This document shows, piece after piece, positions 44,301 through 56,535 of a DNA stretch of 64,000 nt. The notes under the pieces are model-generated. The model was given only the letters and a program-made list of their open reading frames with translations. It searched no databases and had not been told where the DNA came from. The position numbers and the translations under genes were made by a program. How positions within the stretch are numbered: the first letter of the stretch is position 1; each line of letters begins with the position of its first letter. This DNA comes from Kibdelosporangium persicum. GTDB lineage: Bacteria; Actinomycetota; Actinomycetes; Mycobacteriales; Pseudonocardiaceae. The DNA is taken from contig NZ_JAAATY010000005.1 of assembly GCF_013280595.1 (NCBI RefSeq), positions 248,001 through 312,000 on the forward strand, read 5' to 3'.

Positions 44301-45157
44301 GTGCCGTCGAGCAAACGTAAGGCAGTGACTCGTGGCCCGGCCGGGTTGTCCGCACGTTCGACCGCCACCAGGTAGCCGCCCTCGTGATGGACTCGGTCGT
44401 GGGTGAAGGTGATGCGGTTGTCGTTGCGGTCGGTCAGAGCGACGAGCGGCCAGCGGTCGGGCGTCGACTCGTCCGGCGCGAAATGCCGTACCCAGCCGGA
44501 TTGCGGGTCCTCGACACGGTAGACATTCCCGTCCTTGATCAACGGCCAGCGCGCACCCGCGGCCGGCAGCACCGGTTCGGCGTCCGGGTACGGATAGATC
44601 AGCACCTGCGCGTTGTCGCCGATGTACCGGACAGCGTCGCGGGTGAACTCGAGCCGCTGGTCGAGCGTCGAGGACCAGCCCGGCCCGAACAGCCCGCCGT
44701 CGGTGTACCCGGAGGCGTACGCCCGGCGCAGGATCAGCGGCAACACACCGGCGAGCGCCACATCGACCGTATCGGTGATCATTTGCCCGGACACCACGTC
44801 GACCGGGTCGCCGCCCGTGCCGTCGACGCCGTCGTTGCCGTCCGATCGCTGCCCGCCGTTCGGCTCCGTGCCGTTGTCGCCAGGCCTTCCCGGCGTACCA
44901 GGCGTTCCGGACGTCCCGGTCGGGCTGGTGCCGGTGGCGGCGGATGACTGGCCGCCGCCCGGCGGAGTCCCCCGCGACGCCAGGTCGCCGACGGTGTCCT
45001 GCGCACCGGACACGCTGCCGGACGCATCGACCGAACCATGTCGCTGGGCCGGCTTGCCGTCGCCGTCGGACGGTTTTCCGTTGCCGCCGCCGGTTTTCGT
45101 CTTCTTGTGCAGGGCGAACCACACGAGGACGAAGAGCAGCGCGATGAGTGTCCGCAC
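41351..45157 (-). CDS. RHS-repeat polymorphic toxin with C-terminal LHH (HNH/EndoVII) nuclease
   Basis: 1268 residues. One N-terminal membrane helix (LIALLFVLVWFALHKK), a long Gly/Pro/Thr-rich linker to about 110, the DUF6531-type entry GGDPVDVVSGQMITDTVDVA, then about 25 RHS/YD repeats (YEYDFSNRITAWIDRNGYQY and similar) forming a cocoon shell. The RHS core end reads RYYDADIAAYLSPDPFGLRP and the self-cleavage-type motif DPLGLS. The last 137 residues are the toxin tip: GRTNLKRMIQGLAPMG and PINVHHMLQTQDGPLAEVTQ match LHH nucleases of the HNH/Endo VII superfamily. Export by a type VII system is inferred from the EspC- and WXG-like genes upstream. Its stop overlaps the immunity gene. Confidence 0.93.
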   Translation of the reverse strand: MRTLIALLFVLVWFALHKKTKTGGGNGKPSDGDGKPAQRHGSVDASGSVSGAQDTVGDLASRGTPPGGGQSSAATGTSPTGTSGTPGTPGRPGDNGTEPNGGQRSDGNDGVDGTGGDPVDVVSGQMITDTVDVALAGVLPLILRRAYASGYTDGGLFGPGWSSTLDQRLEFTRDAVRYIGDNAQVLIYPYPDAEPVLPAAGARWPLIKDGNVYRVEDPQSGWVRHFAPDESTPDRWPLVALTDRNDNRITFTHDRVHHEGGYLVAVERADNPAGPRVTALRLLDGTADGIPLVQYAYDEGGRLTAITDSTGIPYRYEYDFSNRITAWIDRNGYQYSYEYSADGRVVRAYGQDGELSSTFAYDTTNRVTTVTNALGQSTTYHYDRHNHLVRVVDPLGNAVGLEYDRYHRLLAHTDGLGNTIRYTLDDNGDPIEIEQPDGSRVTIQYENRRPVHFVAAVGGIWRHTYDDRGNLLTATDPMGGVIAYTYDSRGHRIARTDPIGRVERYETDPAGLVVGVTSARGDTARLTRDAFGRVTSTIDPLQAITRLGWSIEGQRLWRVSADGAREEWRYDAEGNMIEYRNPVGLVTAFTYGPFGTPATRTDPDGARYEFTHDHELRLTGVTNPLGLRWRYEFDAAGRLVEETDFNDRTLRYSHDAANRLVARTTGTGQTVRYERDVVGRVERTIADHGQIATYAYDRAGRTIRAATQGSVLEYAYDLVGRIVAETVDGRTVSHTYDLAGQRIRRVTPSGAVSTWTYDEVGLPEALATAGGVLSFQHDAAGREINRTFGLGSLAQTWDPADQLVSQEIWGVTPGSPQRRLQSRGYRYHPDGRPLEITDQLGGNRRFDLDPAGRVTAVHATAGYETYAYDAMGNLVAANYPAPDDMTQGVRQAQGTLVRQAGRLSYDYDEQGRVVRALRRTLSGQRQEWRYTWDLDDRLIGVVTPDGTSWTYRYDAIGRRIGKARLGPDGSIVEAVEFSWDGAALAEQRTISGATQQAMTWDYEPGSYRAATQLHRTWQSQEEVDRRFYAIVTDLVGTPSELVTLDGRIAWRRTSTLWGKGFATGDVGVDCPLRFPGQYHDVETGLHYNLTRYYDADIAAYLSPDPFGLRPATNPHRYVDNPLMWIDPLGLSAFTPLQLGFTKFWSAVDYNGQRVYQRDDLIDPNYVSPEDKYGRTNLKRMIQGLAPMGPDDKPINVHHMLQTQDGPLAEVTQSMHLAQGAYQGSGSYNTLHWKAGTDIPSGIDRDAFADWKKEYWKERAKGFGWCPKK

Positions 45158-45163
45158 GGCCGC

Positions 45164-45868
45164 CTACCCGTCGAGGAGCTTGGAGAGGTTGGTCAGGCTG
45201 TCGATCAGCGCCATGGTGTAGGTCATGATCCGGCCGGCCCACTTGACCACCGCGGCGGCGATCTGCGCGGCGATCACCGGGATCGTCACCACGAAGATGG
45301 CCTCAGCCACCCAGACGATCACCCGTGCCACCAGGTCGGCGATCAGGTCGCGGACGATCTCACGGGTCAGCTCGACCAGCCCGCCCGCGCCTTCGGTGGC
45401 CGAGGCCATCGCGGCGGAGATCGCGCCGAGACCACCGATCGCCTCGACGTTGTTGGCCATCAGCGTCTGGTACGCGTCCGCCGCCGTGCCTTTCCAGTCC
45501 GGGAGGTCGGTCTTGAGGTGGTTGGCCAGATCGGTGGACATGCCGTGCAGTTCGGTCGCCATGTTGTTCCACGTCGCGGCGTGTGACCTGACCACGTCCG
45601 GCTTCCCGGTCAGCTCGTCGAGCATCTGCCGCAGGGGCTCGAAGTACTCCATGGCCCAGCCGATGCCGTTGGCCAGCAGGGCACTGATCGGGTCCATCAC
45701 CGTCGCGGCGACTTCGAGGCCCAGCCCGGCGCCGGCCAGGACGTCGTCCACCCAGCCTTCGCTCCTGATCGCGTCGACCAGGCCCTCGAAGCTTTCGGCC
45801 GTGCCCGCCCCGGTCCACGCCTCCCGGGTGGACTCGACCGGCGCGACCAGGGAGTTGGGTTCGCTCAC
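45164..45868 (-). CDS. WXG100-like type VII secretion-associated protein
   Basis: 234 residues. An N-terminal helical part is followed by a WXG-type hairpin: SHAATWNNMATELHGMSTDL, then LPDWKGTAADAYQTLMANN with the W-x-G turn, then EAIGGLGAISAAMASATEGA. The C-terminal third is strongly hydrophobic (VRDLIADLVARVIVWVAEAI, FVVTIPVIAAQIAAAVVKWA), so it may insert in a membrane. The layout recalls the PPE-like or long WXG carriers that escort toxins to ESX-type machines. It overlaps the EspC-like gene by 4 bp and is 6 bp from the RHS toxin. No EccC or other machine component is in the window. Confidence 0.78.
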   Translation of the reverse strand: MSEPNSLVAPVESTREAWTGAGTAESFEGLVDAIRSEGWVDDVLAGAGLGLEVAATVMDPISALLANGIGWAMEYFEPLRQMLDELTGKPDVVRSHAATWNNMATELHGMSTDLANHLKTDLPDWKGTAADAYQTLMANNVEAIGGLGAISAAMASATEGAGGLVELTREIVRDLIADLVARVIVWVAEAIFVVTIPVIAAQIAAAVVKWAGRIMTYTMALIDSLTNLSKLLDG

Positions 45869-46185
45869 CGCGCACCTCCGCCGTCGGCGGAGTTGAGCAG
45901 ACTGACGTTCCCACTCTCCCGGGACTCGTACTGCTGGGCGGAGTCACGCAGTGCTTTCGCAACGAGCAGCAGGTTGTTCTCCACCTGCGCTATCAACTCG
46001 TCCTGCCGGGTGTGCCGTCCCTCGAGGATGCCCGAAATCCACCCGCACAGCAGTCCGTACGCCTGGTCGTCCTGCGCGATGTGCCCACTCGCGCCTTTGA
46101 CCGCGGCGAACCGTTCCCGTATTGCGTCCACGTGATCGGCGTGGGCGCGCAACTGCGCGACATTGACGTTGTAGCCATCGGGCAT
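45865..46185 (-). CDS. EspC-like type VII secretion target
   Basis: 106 residues. Pattern of the ESX-1 EspC family: NVAQLRAHADHVDAIRERFA at the N-terminus, DDQAYGLLCGWISGILEGRH with the turn, and a second helix VENNLLLVAKALRDSAQQYE, whose Tyr fits the YxxxD/E export signal (YESRE). First gene of the operon, preceded by 96 bp of non-coding DNA that must carry the promoter. It probably pairs with the WXG-like protein encoded next, which it overlaps (ATGA). Confidence 0.82.
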   Translation of the reverse strand: MPDGYNVNVAQLRAHADHVDAIRERFAAVKGASGHIAQDDQAYGLLCGWISGILEGRHTRQDELIAQVENNLLLVAKALRDSAQQYESRESGNVSLLNSADGGGAR

Positions 46186-46281
46186 GGCTCACCCCCAGTC
46201 CGTTCGCCTCCCGTTCAGCAGGCCTCAGCGTAACGGCCCAAGGCCTGCGGTAACGGTGAAACGAAGGCAATCGCCGGTGCG

Positions 46282-47340
46282 TCAGCGGCGGGCGCGGACC
46301 GCCGCCGCCAGCTGCTGGACCGTCGATTCCGTCGTGTCCCAAGCCATGCAGGCATCGGTGACGGACTGGCCGCGAGTCATGTTCGGACCGACGTCCTGAC
46401 GTCCGGCGACCAGGAAGCTCTCCAACATCACCCCGGCGATGCCGCGCTCGCCACCGGCGATCCGGGCGGCGATGTCGCCGGCCACCACCGGTTGCCGGGC
46501 GTGGTCCTTGCCGCTGTTGCCGTGGCTGGCGTCGATGATCACACGCTCGGGCAGTCCGGCGGCACGCAGGCGGCCGAGAGCCGCGGCGACGTGTTCCGCA
46601 CTGTAGTTCGGTCCGTTCGCCCCGCCCCGCAGGACGAGGTGGCAGTCGGGGTTGCCCGCCGTGCTGACCAACGCGGCCAGCCCGTCGGCGTTGACGCCCA
46701 TGAACACGTGCGGCGCCGCGGCGGCGCGGATGCCGTCGACGGCGTCGGCGACCTCACCGGAGGTGGTGTTCTTGATCCCCACCGGCATGGACAGGCCGCT
46801 GCACAGCTGCCGGTGTGTCTGGCTGGCGGCGGTCCGTGCGCCGATCGAGCCCCAGGCGACGAGGTCGGTGAGGAACTGCGGAGTGATCGGGTCGAGGAAC
46901 TCGCAGCCGACCGGCAGGCCCAGTGCCAGCACGTCCAGCAGCAGGCGGCGGGCCAGCCGCAGACCGGTGTTGACGTCGAAGGTGCCGTCCAGGTGCGGGT
47001 CGTTGATCAGTCCCTTCCACCCGACCGTGGTGCGCGGCTTCTCGAAGTACGCGCGCATGACGATCCGCAGCTCGTCGGAGACCGAGGCGCTGAGCCGCGC
47101 GAGCCGGTGCGCGTACTCCAGCGCGGCGTCGGTGTCGTGGATGGAGCAAGGTCCCACCACGACAAGGAGACGGTCGTCGCGGCCGTCGAGGATGTCGACG
47201 GCCTCCGCGCGTGCCTGGGCGACCGTGGCCGCCATCGTTTCGTGCGCGGGTAGCTCGTGGCGCAGCAGGGCCGGCGACAGCAACGGGCTGAACTGGTTGA
47301 TGCGGTGGTTGTCCTGGGCGACTGCCGTGACAACTGACAT
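46282..47340 (-). CDS. aroF: 3-deoxy-7-phosphoheptulonate (DAHP) synthase, class I
   Basis: 352 residues. Class I AroF/G/H signatures: VVVGPCSIHDTDAALEYAHR, RAYFEKPRTTVGWKGLINDP, GCEFLDPITPQFLTDLVAWG, IGARTAASQTHRQ, and IIDASHGNSGKDHARQPVVA with the metal-binding His. It makes DAHP from phosphoenolpyruvate and erythrose-4-phosphate, the first step of aromatic amino acid synthesis. Most actinomycetes rely on a class II enzyme, so this is an additional, probably end-product-controlled form. The SD (GAGAGGAC) sits inside a hairpin loop and a 21-codon aromatic leader ORF precedes it. The 3' end has a decayed duplicate at 40710-40770. Confidence 0.93.
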   Translation of the reverse strand: MSVVTAVAQDNHRINQFSPLLSPALLRHELPAHETMAATVAQARAEAVDILDGRDDRLLVVVGPCSIHDTDAALEYAHRLARLSASVSDELRIVMRAYFEKPRTTVGWKGLINDPHLDGTFDVNTGLRLARRLLLDVLALGLPVGCEFLDPITPQFLTDLVAWGSIGARTAASQTHRQLCSGLSMPVGIKNTTSGEVADAVDGIRAAAAPHVFMGVNADGLAALVSTAGNPDCHLVLRGGANGPNYSAEHVAAALGRLRAAGLPERVIIDASHGNSGKDHARQPVVAGDIAARIAGGERGIAGVMLESFLVAGRQDVGPNMTRGQSVTDACMAWDTTESTVQQLAAAVRARR

Positions 47341-47371
47341 CGGGGCGTCCTCTCATGGCCGAGCCGCCCCG
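47341..47371 (-). promoter_or_regulatory. Hairpin enclosing the aroF ribosome binding site
   Basis: CGGGGCG (47341-47347) pairs perfectly with CGCCCCG (47365-47371). The loop holds the SD (47347-47354) and the stem abuts the aroF ATG at 47340, so folding should block initiation. A second stem, CGAGCCGG (47382-47389) with CCGGCTCG (47398-47405), competes: 47399-47405 can instead pair with CGAGCCG at 47360-47366, which would open the SD hairpin. Confidence 0.6.
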
Positions 47372-47416
47372 CGATACCCGCCGAGCCGGCTCGATGTCCG
47401 GCTCGAAGGTGGATGG

Positions 47417-47482
47417 TCAGCGCAGCGGATCGCCCGCCGACCCACTCCGGGCCGGGCGTCCAAACCAATACTGGCGCTGCAT
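47417..47482 (-). CDS. Aromatic leader peptide upstream of aroF
   Basis: A 21-codon ORF beginning MQRQYWFG, with Tyr, Trp and Phe in consecutive codons, ends 76 bp before the aroF start. AGGGTGG just upstream could be its SD, or TAGGGT could be a -10 giving a near-leaderless message. The three aromatic residues are the end products of the pathway that aroF opens. Ribosome slowing there when any one is scarce would change pairing of the two downstream stems. Too short for standard gene calling; function inferred from composition, order and position. Confidence 0.75.
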   Translation of the reverse strand: MQRQYWFGRPARSGSAGDPLR

Positions 47483-47584
47483 GCCGCCCACCCTAGCAGA
47501 GCGTACGGTGGGCGCGTCGGTCGACGCGGTTTGTCGCAGTCCTTGCGTCAAAGAGCCGCCACTTGGTGTGGCGCAGCTCGCTTT

Positions 47585-47601
47585 TTGTAGGTTCCCTACA
47601 A
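47585..47601. promoter_or_regulatory. Palindromic operator upstream of the fused carboxylase gene
   Basis: TTGTAGG-TTC-CCTACAA is a perfect 7+3+7 palindrome in the aroF-carboxylase intergenic region, 138 bp before the carboxylase start and 103 bp before the aroF leader ORF. No regulator gene is adjacent, so the binding protein is unknown; GntR- and TetR-type fatty-acid regulators use sites of this shape. Confidence 0.6.
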
Positions 47602-47738
47602 CCCCACGGCTCCGGCATGCGCGATGCGGCACATAGGTGTACTCGCCGGTAATCGAGCAGGGTAGAGAGCAGGTGCAGGCGACGCTCCGGGACCCGGACG
47701 TCGCCTTCTGTGCGTGGGTACTTGGGAGGCTCAAACCG

Positions 47739-53228
<5,490 letters not shown>

Positions 53229-53235
53229 CGGGTCC

Positions 53236-53265
53236 GGGGACCGGCCTCATTTCCGGCCGGTCCCC
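53236..53265. terminator. Bidirectional hairpin terminator
   Basis: GGGGACCGGCC (53236-53246) and GGCCGGTCCCC (53255-53265) form a perfect 11-bp stem with an 8-nt loop, between the carboxylase stop and the convergent DUF1232 gene, whose stop lies in the loop. Confidence 0.85.
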
Positions 53266-53570
53266 GTGATCTCGTCGCGGTTGCGCCTGAACTTCCTCAG
53301 CACCCGGCCGACGTACAGCAGCGCCGCGGCCAGCACGCCGATGTCGTCGACCAGGATCGGGTCCGGCAGCAGGTCGACCGGCAGCACCGCGTAGGCGATC
53401 GACCCGTAGTACGAGATCTTGGCCGAAACCGGAACACCGGGCTGATGCACCTTCCGGTGCCGCCGGATCATCGTGATCGCGAGCACCAGCACCACGACGG
53501 CCGTCACCACGACCGCGACCAGCGCCACCACACCCAATGCGGACAGCACATCCCAGCCTTGGTCCGGCAT
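53247..53570 (-). CDS. DUF1232 (YkvA-type) small membrane protein
   Basis: 107 residues. An N-terminal hydrophobic helix (about 10-33, LGVVALVAVVVTAVVVLVLA) precedes the DUF1232 core YYGSIAYAVLPVDLLPDPIL, then VDDIGVLAAALLYVGRVLRK. The DLLPD..P..DD motif is diagnostic of the family, whose function is unknown; members are small membrane-associated proteins. Lys/Arg-rich tail (RKFRRNRDE). It is monocistronic, divergent from the STAS gene and convergent with the carboxylase. Confidence 0.85.
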   Translation of the reverse strand: MPDQGWDVLSALGVVALVAVVVTAVVVLVLAITMIRRHRKVHQPGVPVSAKISYYGSIAYAVLPVDLLPDPILVDDIGVLAAALLYVGRVLRKFRRNRDEITGTGRK

Positions 53571-53733
53571 CGCAGTCCTCCCGTCCGGTTCTCCTTCCAG
53601 ATATACCCGGCGCGAGCGGCCTCAACCCGCCCGACTGTCCACTATGGACCAGAACGGGCGCTCATTACGTCCCGTGGTCGTTCACCAGGTAAGTTCATCG
53701 GCAGGACACACCGGATGGGACAGGACCGGAACC

Positions 53734-54090
53734 GTGAGTGAACAGCAAGACCACGCGCGCCTGCACTGCCGAGTCGAACAACGGGAGGAGACGGTCGTCA
53801 TATCGGTGAGCGGCGCCATCGACCTGGCCACCCAGGCCACCTTCGCCGAGACGATCCAGCGGGCGTTCCAGGGGGACGAGCAGGCGGTGGTGATCGACCT
53901 CACCGGGGTCACCTTCCTCGCCTCCCCCGGTCTGGCCGTCCTGGTGGAGGCTCAGGAGAACGCGATGCGCGCGCAGAAGGATCTGCGCGTGGCGGTCGGC
54001 AACGACACGGTCAAACGGTCCATCGAGATCACCGGATTGGCGCAGATCCTGTCACTCGCACCGGACTTGCGGGCGGCACTGGACAACTGA
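53734..54090 (+). CDS. STAS-domain anti-sigma-factor antagonist
   Basis: 118 residues from GTG 53734, preceded by AGGA; the frame to 53473 is antisense to DUF1232. STAS fold: TVVISVSGAIDLATQATFAE, then QAVVIDLTGVTFLASPGLAV, then LVEAQENAMRAQKDLRVAVG. The SpoIIAA-type phosphorylation site is the Ser of FLASPGL, where most antagonists read DSSG/DSAG; the preceding Asp is Ala here. It would release a SigB/SigF-like factor by binding an RsbW-type kinase, none of which is encoded in the window. Confidence 0.87.
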   Translation: MSEQQDHARLHCRVEQREETVVISVSGAIDLATQATFAETIQRAFQGDEQAVVIDLTGVTFLASPGLAVLVEAQENAMRAQKDLRVAVGNDTVKRSIEITGLAQILSLAPDLRAALDN

Positions 54091-54132
54091 CCGGACAATC
54101 TCCCCAAGGACCGGAACGCGAGTTCGCATCCC

Positions 54133-54996
54133 TCAGCGGAGGTTATGCTTGGCGAGGAAGTTCTCGATCAGGCCGGCGACCTCGTCGAGGTGGCTTTCCA
54201 GCAGGAAGTGGCCACCGTCCAGCAGGTGGATCTCGGCCTCCGGCTGGTCGGCGGCGAACGCGCGAGCGCCGTCCGGGCCGAAAATCTCGTCGTTCGCTCC
54301 CCACACCGCCAGGACAGGCACACGGCTGGTGCGCAGATATTCGTGCAGCCGTGGGTAGAGCGGCGGGTTGGTGGCGTAGTCAGCGAACAGCTTCACCTGG
54401 ATCACGTCGTTGCCTGGCCGGGACACCATCGCGAAGTCGTGGTGCCAGGTGTCGGGGCTGACGACGGTCTCGTCCGGCACGCCGTGCAGGTACTGCCACC
54501 TGATCGCCTCCAGCGTGAGCGCTTCCCGTACCCCGGCTTCCGTCTCGGACGTGCGCGAACGGTGGAACTCCCATATCGGACGCCAGAACTCCTGGACGAA
54601 CCCGGCTTCGTAGCCGTTGCCGTTCTGCGTGATGATCGCGGTGATGGCGTCCGGGACACGCAAGGCCAGGCGCCAGCCGACGGGCGCGCCGTAGTCCTGT
54701 ACGTAGATGGCGTAACGGGTGACGCCGAGCTGGTCGAGCAGCCCGGCGGTCAGGTCGGCCAGCGCGTCGAACGTGTAGTCGAAATCCTCGGCCGGCGGCG
54801 CGTCGGAGTGTCCGAATCCGAGGTAGTCCGGCGCGATCACCCGGTTGTGCCGGGCCAGCCGGGGGATCAGGTCGCGGAACATGAACGAGCTGGTCGGAAA
54901 GCCGTGCAGGAGCACGATCACGGGCGCGTCCGCAGGTCCGGCCTCGCGATAGAACAGCGTGTGACCGTTGACGGTGGCGTACCGGTGACGCGTCAT
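54133..54996 (-). CDS. Alpha/beta hydrolase of the haloalkane dehalogenase / epoxide hydrolase group
   Basis: 287 residues. Oxyanion motif LLHGFPTSSFMFRDLIPRLA, then VIAPDYLGFGHSD. The nucleophile is the Asp of YAIYVQDYGAPVGWRLALRV; the acid is in VLAVWGANDEIFGPDG and the His in LLDGGHFLLESHLDEVAGLI. An Asp nucleophile excludes ordinary esterases and points to dehalogenase or epoxide hydrolase chemistry. It is divergent from a CGNR-type regulator; the 83-bp gap carries repeated GGTTAGAGAT sites, so it is probably repressed by that regulator and induced by a substrate. Confidence 0.88.
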   Translation of the reverse strand: MTRHRYATVNGHTLFYREAGPADAPVIVLLHGFPTSSFMFRDLIPRLARHNRVIAPDYLGFGHSDAPPAEDFDYTFDALADLTAGLLDQLGVTRYAIYVQDYGAPVGWRLALRVPDAITAIITQNGNGYEAGFVQEFWRPIWEFHRSRTSETEAGVREALTLEAIRWQYLHGVPDETVVSPDTWHHDFAMVSRPGNDVIQVKLFADYATNPPLYPRLHEYLRTSRVPVLAVWGANDEIFGPDGARAFAADQPEAEIHLLDGGHFLLESHLDEVAGLIENFLAKHNLR

Positions 54997-55081
54997 CTCT
55001 AACCCCTTTGAGCGGTGTTTGATGGTTAGAGATAAGCACGTGTGCTATAACCTGTCAAGGGGGTTCAAGGAGGTTAGAGAT
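54995..55081. promoter_or_regulatory. Repeated GGTTAGAGAT operator in the hydrolase-CGNR divergent promoter
   Basis: GGTTAGAGAT occurs at 55024-55033 and 55072-55081, and in reverse at 54995-55004. The outer two are part of a 17-bp inverted repeat (54995-55011 with 55065-55081, 15 of 17 matching) that covers both ribosome binding sites and start codons. The arrangement suits coordinate control of both genes by the CGNR protein. Confidence 0.7.
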
Positions 55082-55568
55082 GGGCGACGAGACACTGCTG
55101 CTCGCGTTGCTCAACAGCGCGCCCATGGTCGACGGCGTGCCGCGCGACCACCTCGTTGACGCGAGCGCATGGCTGGCCGATCAAGGCCGGCCGGAGGCGA
55201 CCGACTCCGCGCAGACTCTGCGCGAGGCGCGCGAGGCACTGAAAGCGGTGGTCCGCGGCCAGGCGACGCCGGTCGCACTGAACCCGTTCCTCACGAATGT
55301 CCGGAGTACCCCGTCCACCACCGACGACGGTCTCGAGTGGACACTCGACGACACGTCGGCCCGATCCGTTGTGGTCCACGCGATCCTCGCCTGGGACGAG
55401 CTCGCCAAGAAGAGCCCCGGACGGCTGCGAGCCTGCGCCAACCCCGACTGCGAACTCTTCCTGATCGACCGCAGCAAGGCCAACAACGCCCGCTGGTGCT
55501 CGATGGCCGCGTGCGGCAACAGGATGAAGGCCCGCCGACATTACCGGCGGTCCCGCCAGGCGCCCTAG
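55080..55568 (+). CDS. CGNR zinc-finger (ABATE-domain) transcriptional regulator
   Basis: 162 residues. The N-terminal ABATE domain (about 1-110) is the presumed ligand-binding part (LLNSAPMVDGVPRDHLVDAS, AWLADQGRPEATDSAQTLRE). The C-terminal CGNR finger shows RACANPDCELFLIDRSKANN, then ARWCSMAACGNRMKARRHYR: four Cys for zinc and the CGNR helix that contacts DNA. It is divergent from the alpha/beta hydrolase; its start codon lies inside one of the shared GGTTAGAGAT sites, so autoregulation is likely. Confidence 0.9.
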   Translation: MGDETLLLALLNSAPMVDGVPRDHLVDASAWLADQGRPEATDSAQTLREAREALKAVVRGQATPVALNPFLTNVRSTPSTTDDGLEWTLDDTSARSVVVHAILAWDELAKKSPGRLRACANPDCELFLIDRSKANNARWCSMAACGNRMKARRHYRRSRQAP

Positions 55569-55614
55569 GAACAGGCAGCACCCCTTCCCTGCCGGGCCGT
55601 CTTCGGGTACAAGT

Positions 55615-55630
55615 AACTATCTAGTACGTT
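55615..55630. promoter_or_regulatory. Shikimate-regulon palindrome, site 1 (before the dehydrogenase gene)
   Basis: AACTATCTAGTACGTT fits AACNNNCTAGNNNGTT exactly, 24 bp before the GTG of the shikimate dehydrogenase gene. The same motif precedes the dehydratase (58327-58342) and transporter (59133-59148) genes. Confidence 0.75.
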
Positions 55631-55653
55631 CATTCCCGTGGAGGGACAGCGGC

Positions 55654-56535
55654 GTGACGGCACTGCGCGACGGTGGCCGATATCTGGTCGGCCTGATCGG
55701 CTCGGGCATCGAGACGTCACTGAGCCCGGCACTGCACGAACGTGAGGCCGACGAACTCGGGCTTCGCTGTCTCTACCGCACGCTCGACCTGACCACGCTC
55801 GGCCTGCCGCCCGAAAACGTCGGCGACCTGCTGGCGGCGGCCAGACTCGCGGGCTACGACGGGCTCAACATCACCCACCCGTGCAAGCAACTCGTGCTCA
55901 GCCACCTCGACGATCTCTCCGCCGAAGCGGACGCCCTGCGAGCCGTCAACACCGTCGTCTTCACCGACGGCAAGGCCATCGGCCACAACACCGACCTGTC
56001 CGGCTTCGCCCGCAACATCGCCTTGGGACTGCCCGATTCCGCGGTCGACAGGGTGGTTCTGCTCGGCGCCGGCGGCGCCGGAGCCGCCGCGGCACACGCC
56101 CTGCTGACCATGGGCACCGGAACGGTGCACGTCTTCGACACCGACCGGGAGCGCGGCGAAACACTCGCCGGATCACTGCGCGGTCGCTTCGGCGCAGGCC
56201 GAGCCACCGCGGGAAGTCTCAAAGACGATCTGGCGCCATCCTTGCGTGAGGCGAACGGGCTGGTGCACGCCACGCCGACCGGAATGGCGGCGTATCCGGG
56301 ACTTCCGTTGCCCGAGCACCTGATCATGCCGCATCTGTGGGTGGCCGATGTGGTGTACCGGCCGTTGGACACCGAGCTGGTGGTGACCGCACGCGCCAAG
56401 GGATGCCGGGTGCTCGACGGTGGCGGCATGGTCGTTTTCCAAGCGGCCGAGGCGTTTCAGCTCTTCACCGGGTACACGCCGGACGTCGGCCGGATGGTGC
56501 GGCACTTCGGTGAGCTCACTCGTGACTCAGCCTGA
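55654..56535 (+). CDS. Shikimate / quinate dehydrogenase (catabolic AroE-family)
   Basis: 293 residues from GTG 55654 with GGAGGG upstream. Substrate domain: VGLIGSGIETSLSPALHERE, then YDGLNITHPCKQLVLSHLDD with the catalytic Lys, then ALRAVNTVVFTDGKAIGHNT and DLSGF. NAD(P) domain: VVLLGAGGAGAAAAHALLTM, with FDTDRERG suggesting NAD rather than NADP. Neighbours (3-dehydroshikimate dehydratase, MHS transporter, TetR, shared operator) indicate a catabolic role: quinate or shikimate to 3-dehydroquinate or 3-dehydroshikimate. It overlaps the convergent dehydratase gene by 20 bp. Confidence 0.9.
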   Translation: MTALRDGGRYLVGLIGSGIETSLSPALHEREADELGLRCLYRTLDLTTLGLPPENVGDLLAAARLAGYDGLNITHPCKQLVLSHLDDLSAEADALRAVNTVVFTDGKAIGHNTDLSGFARNIALGLPDSAVDRVVLLGAGGAGAAAAHALLTMGTGTVHVFDTDRERGETLAGSLRGRFGAGRATAGSLKDDLAPSLREANGLVHATPTGMAAYPGLPLPEHLIMPHLWVADVVYRPLDTELVVTARAKGCRVLDGGGMVVFQAAEAFQLFTGYTPDVGRMVRHFGELTRDSA

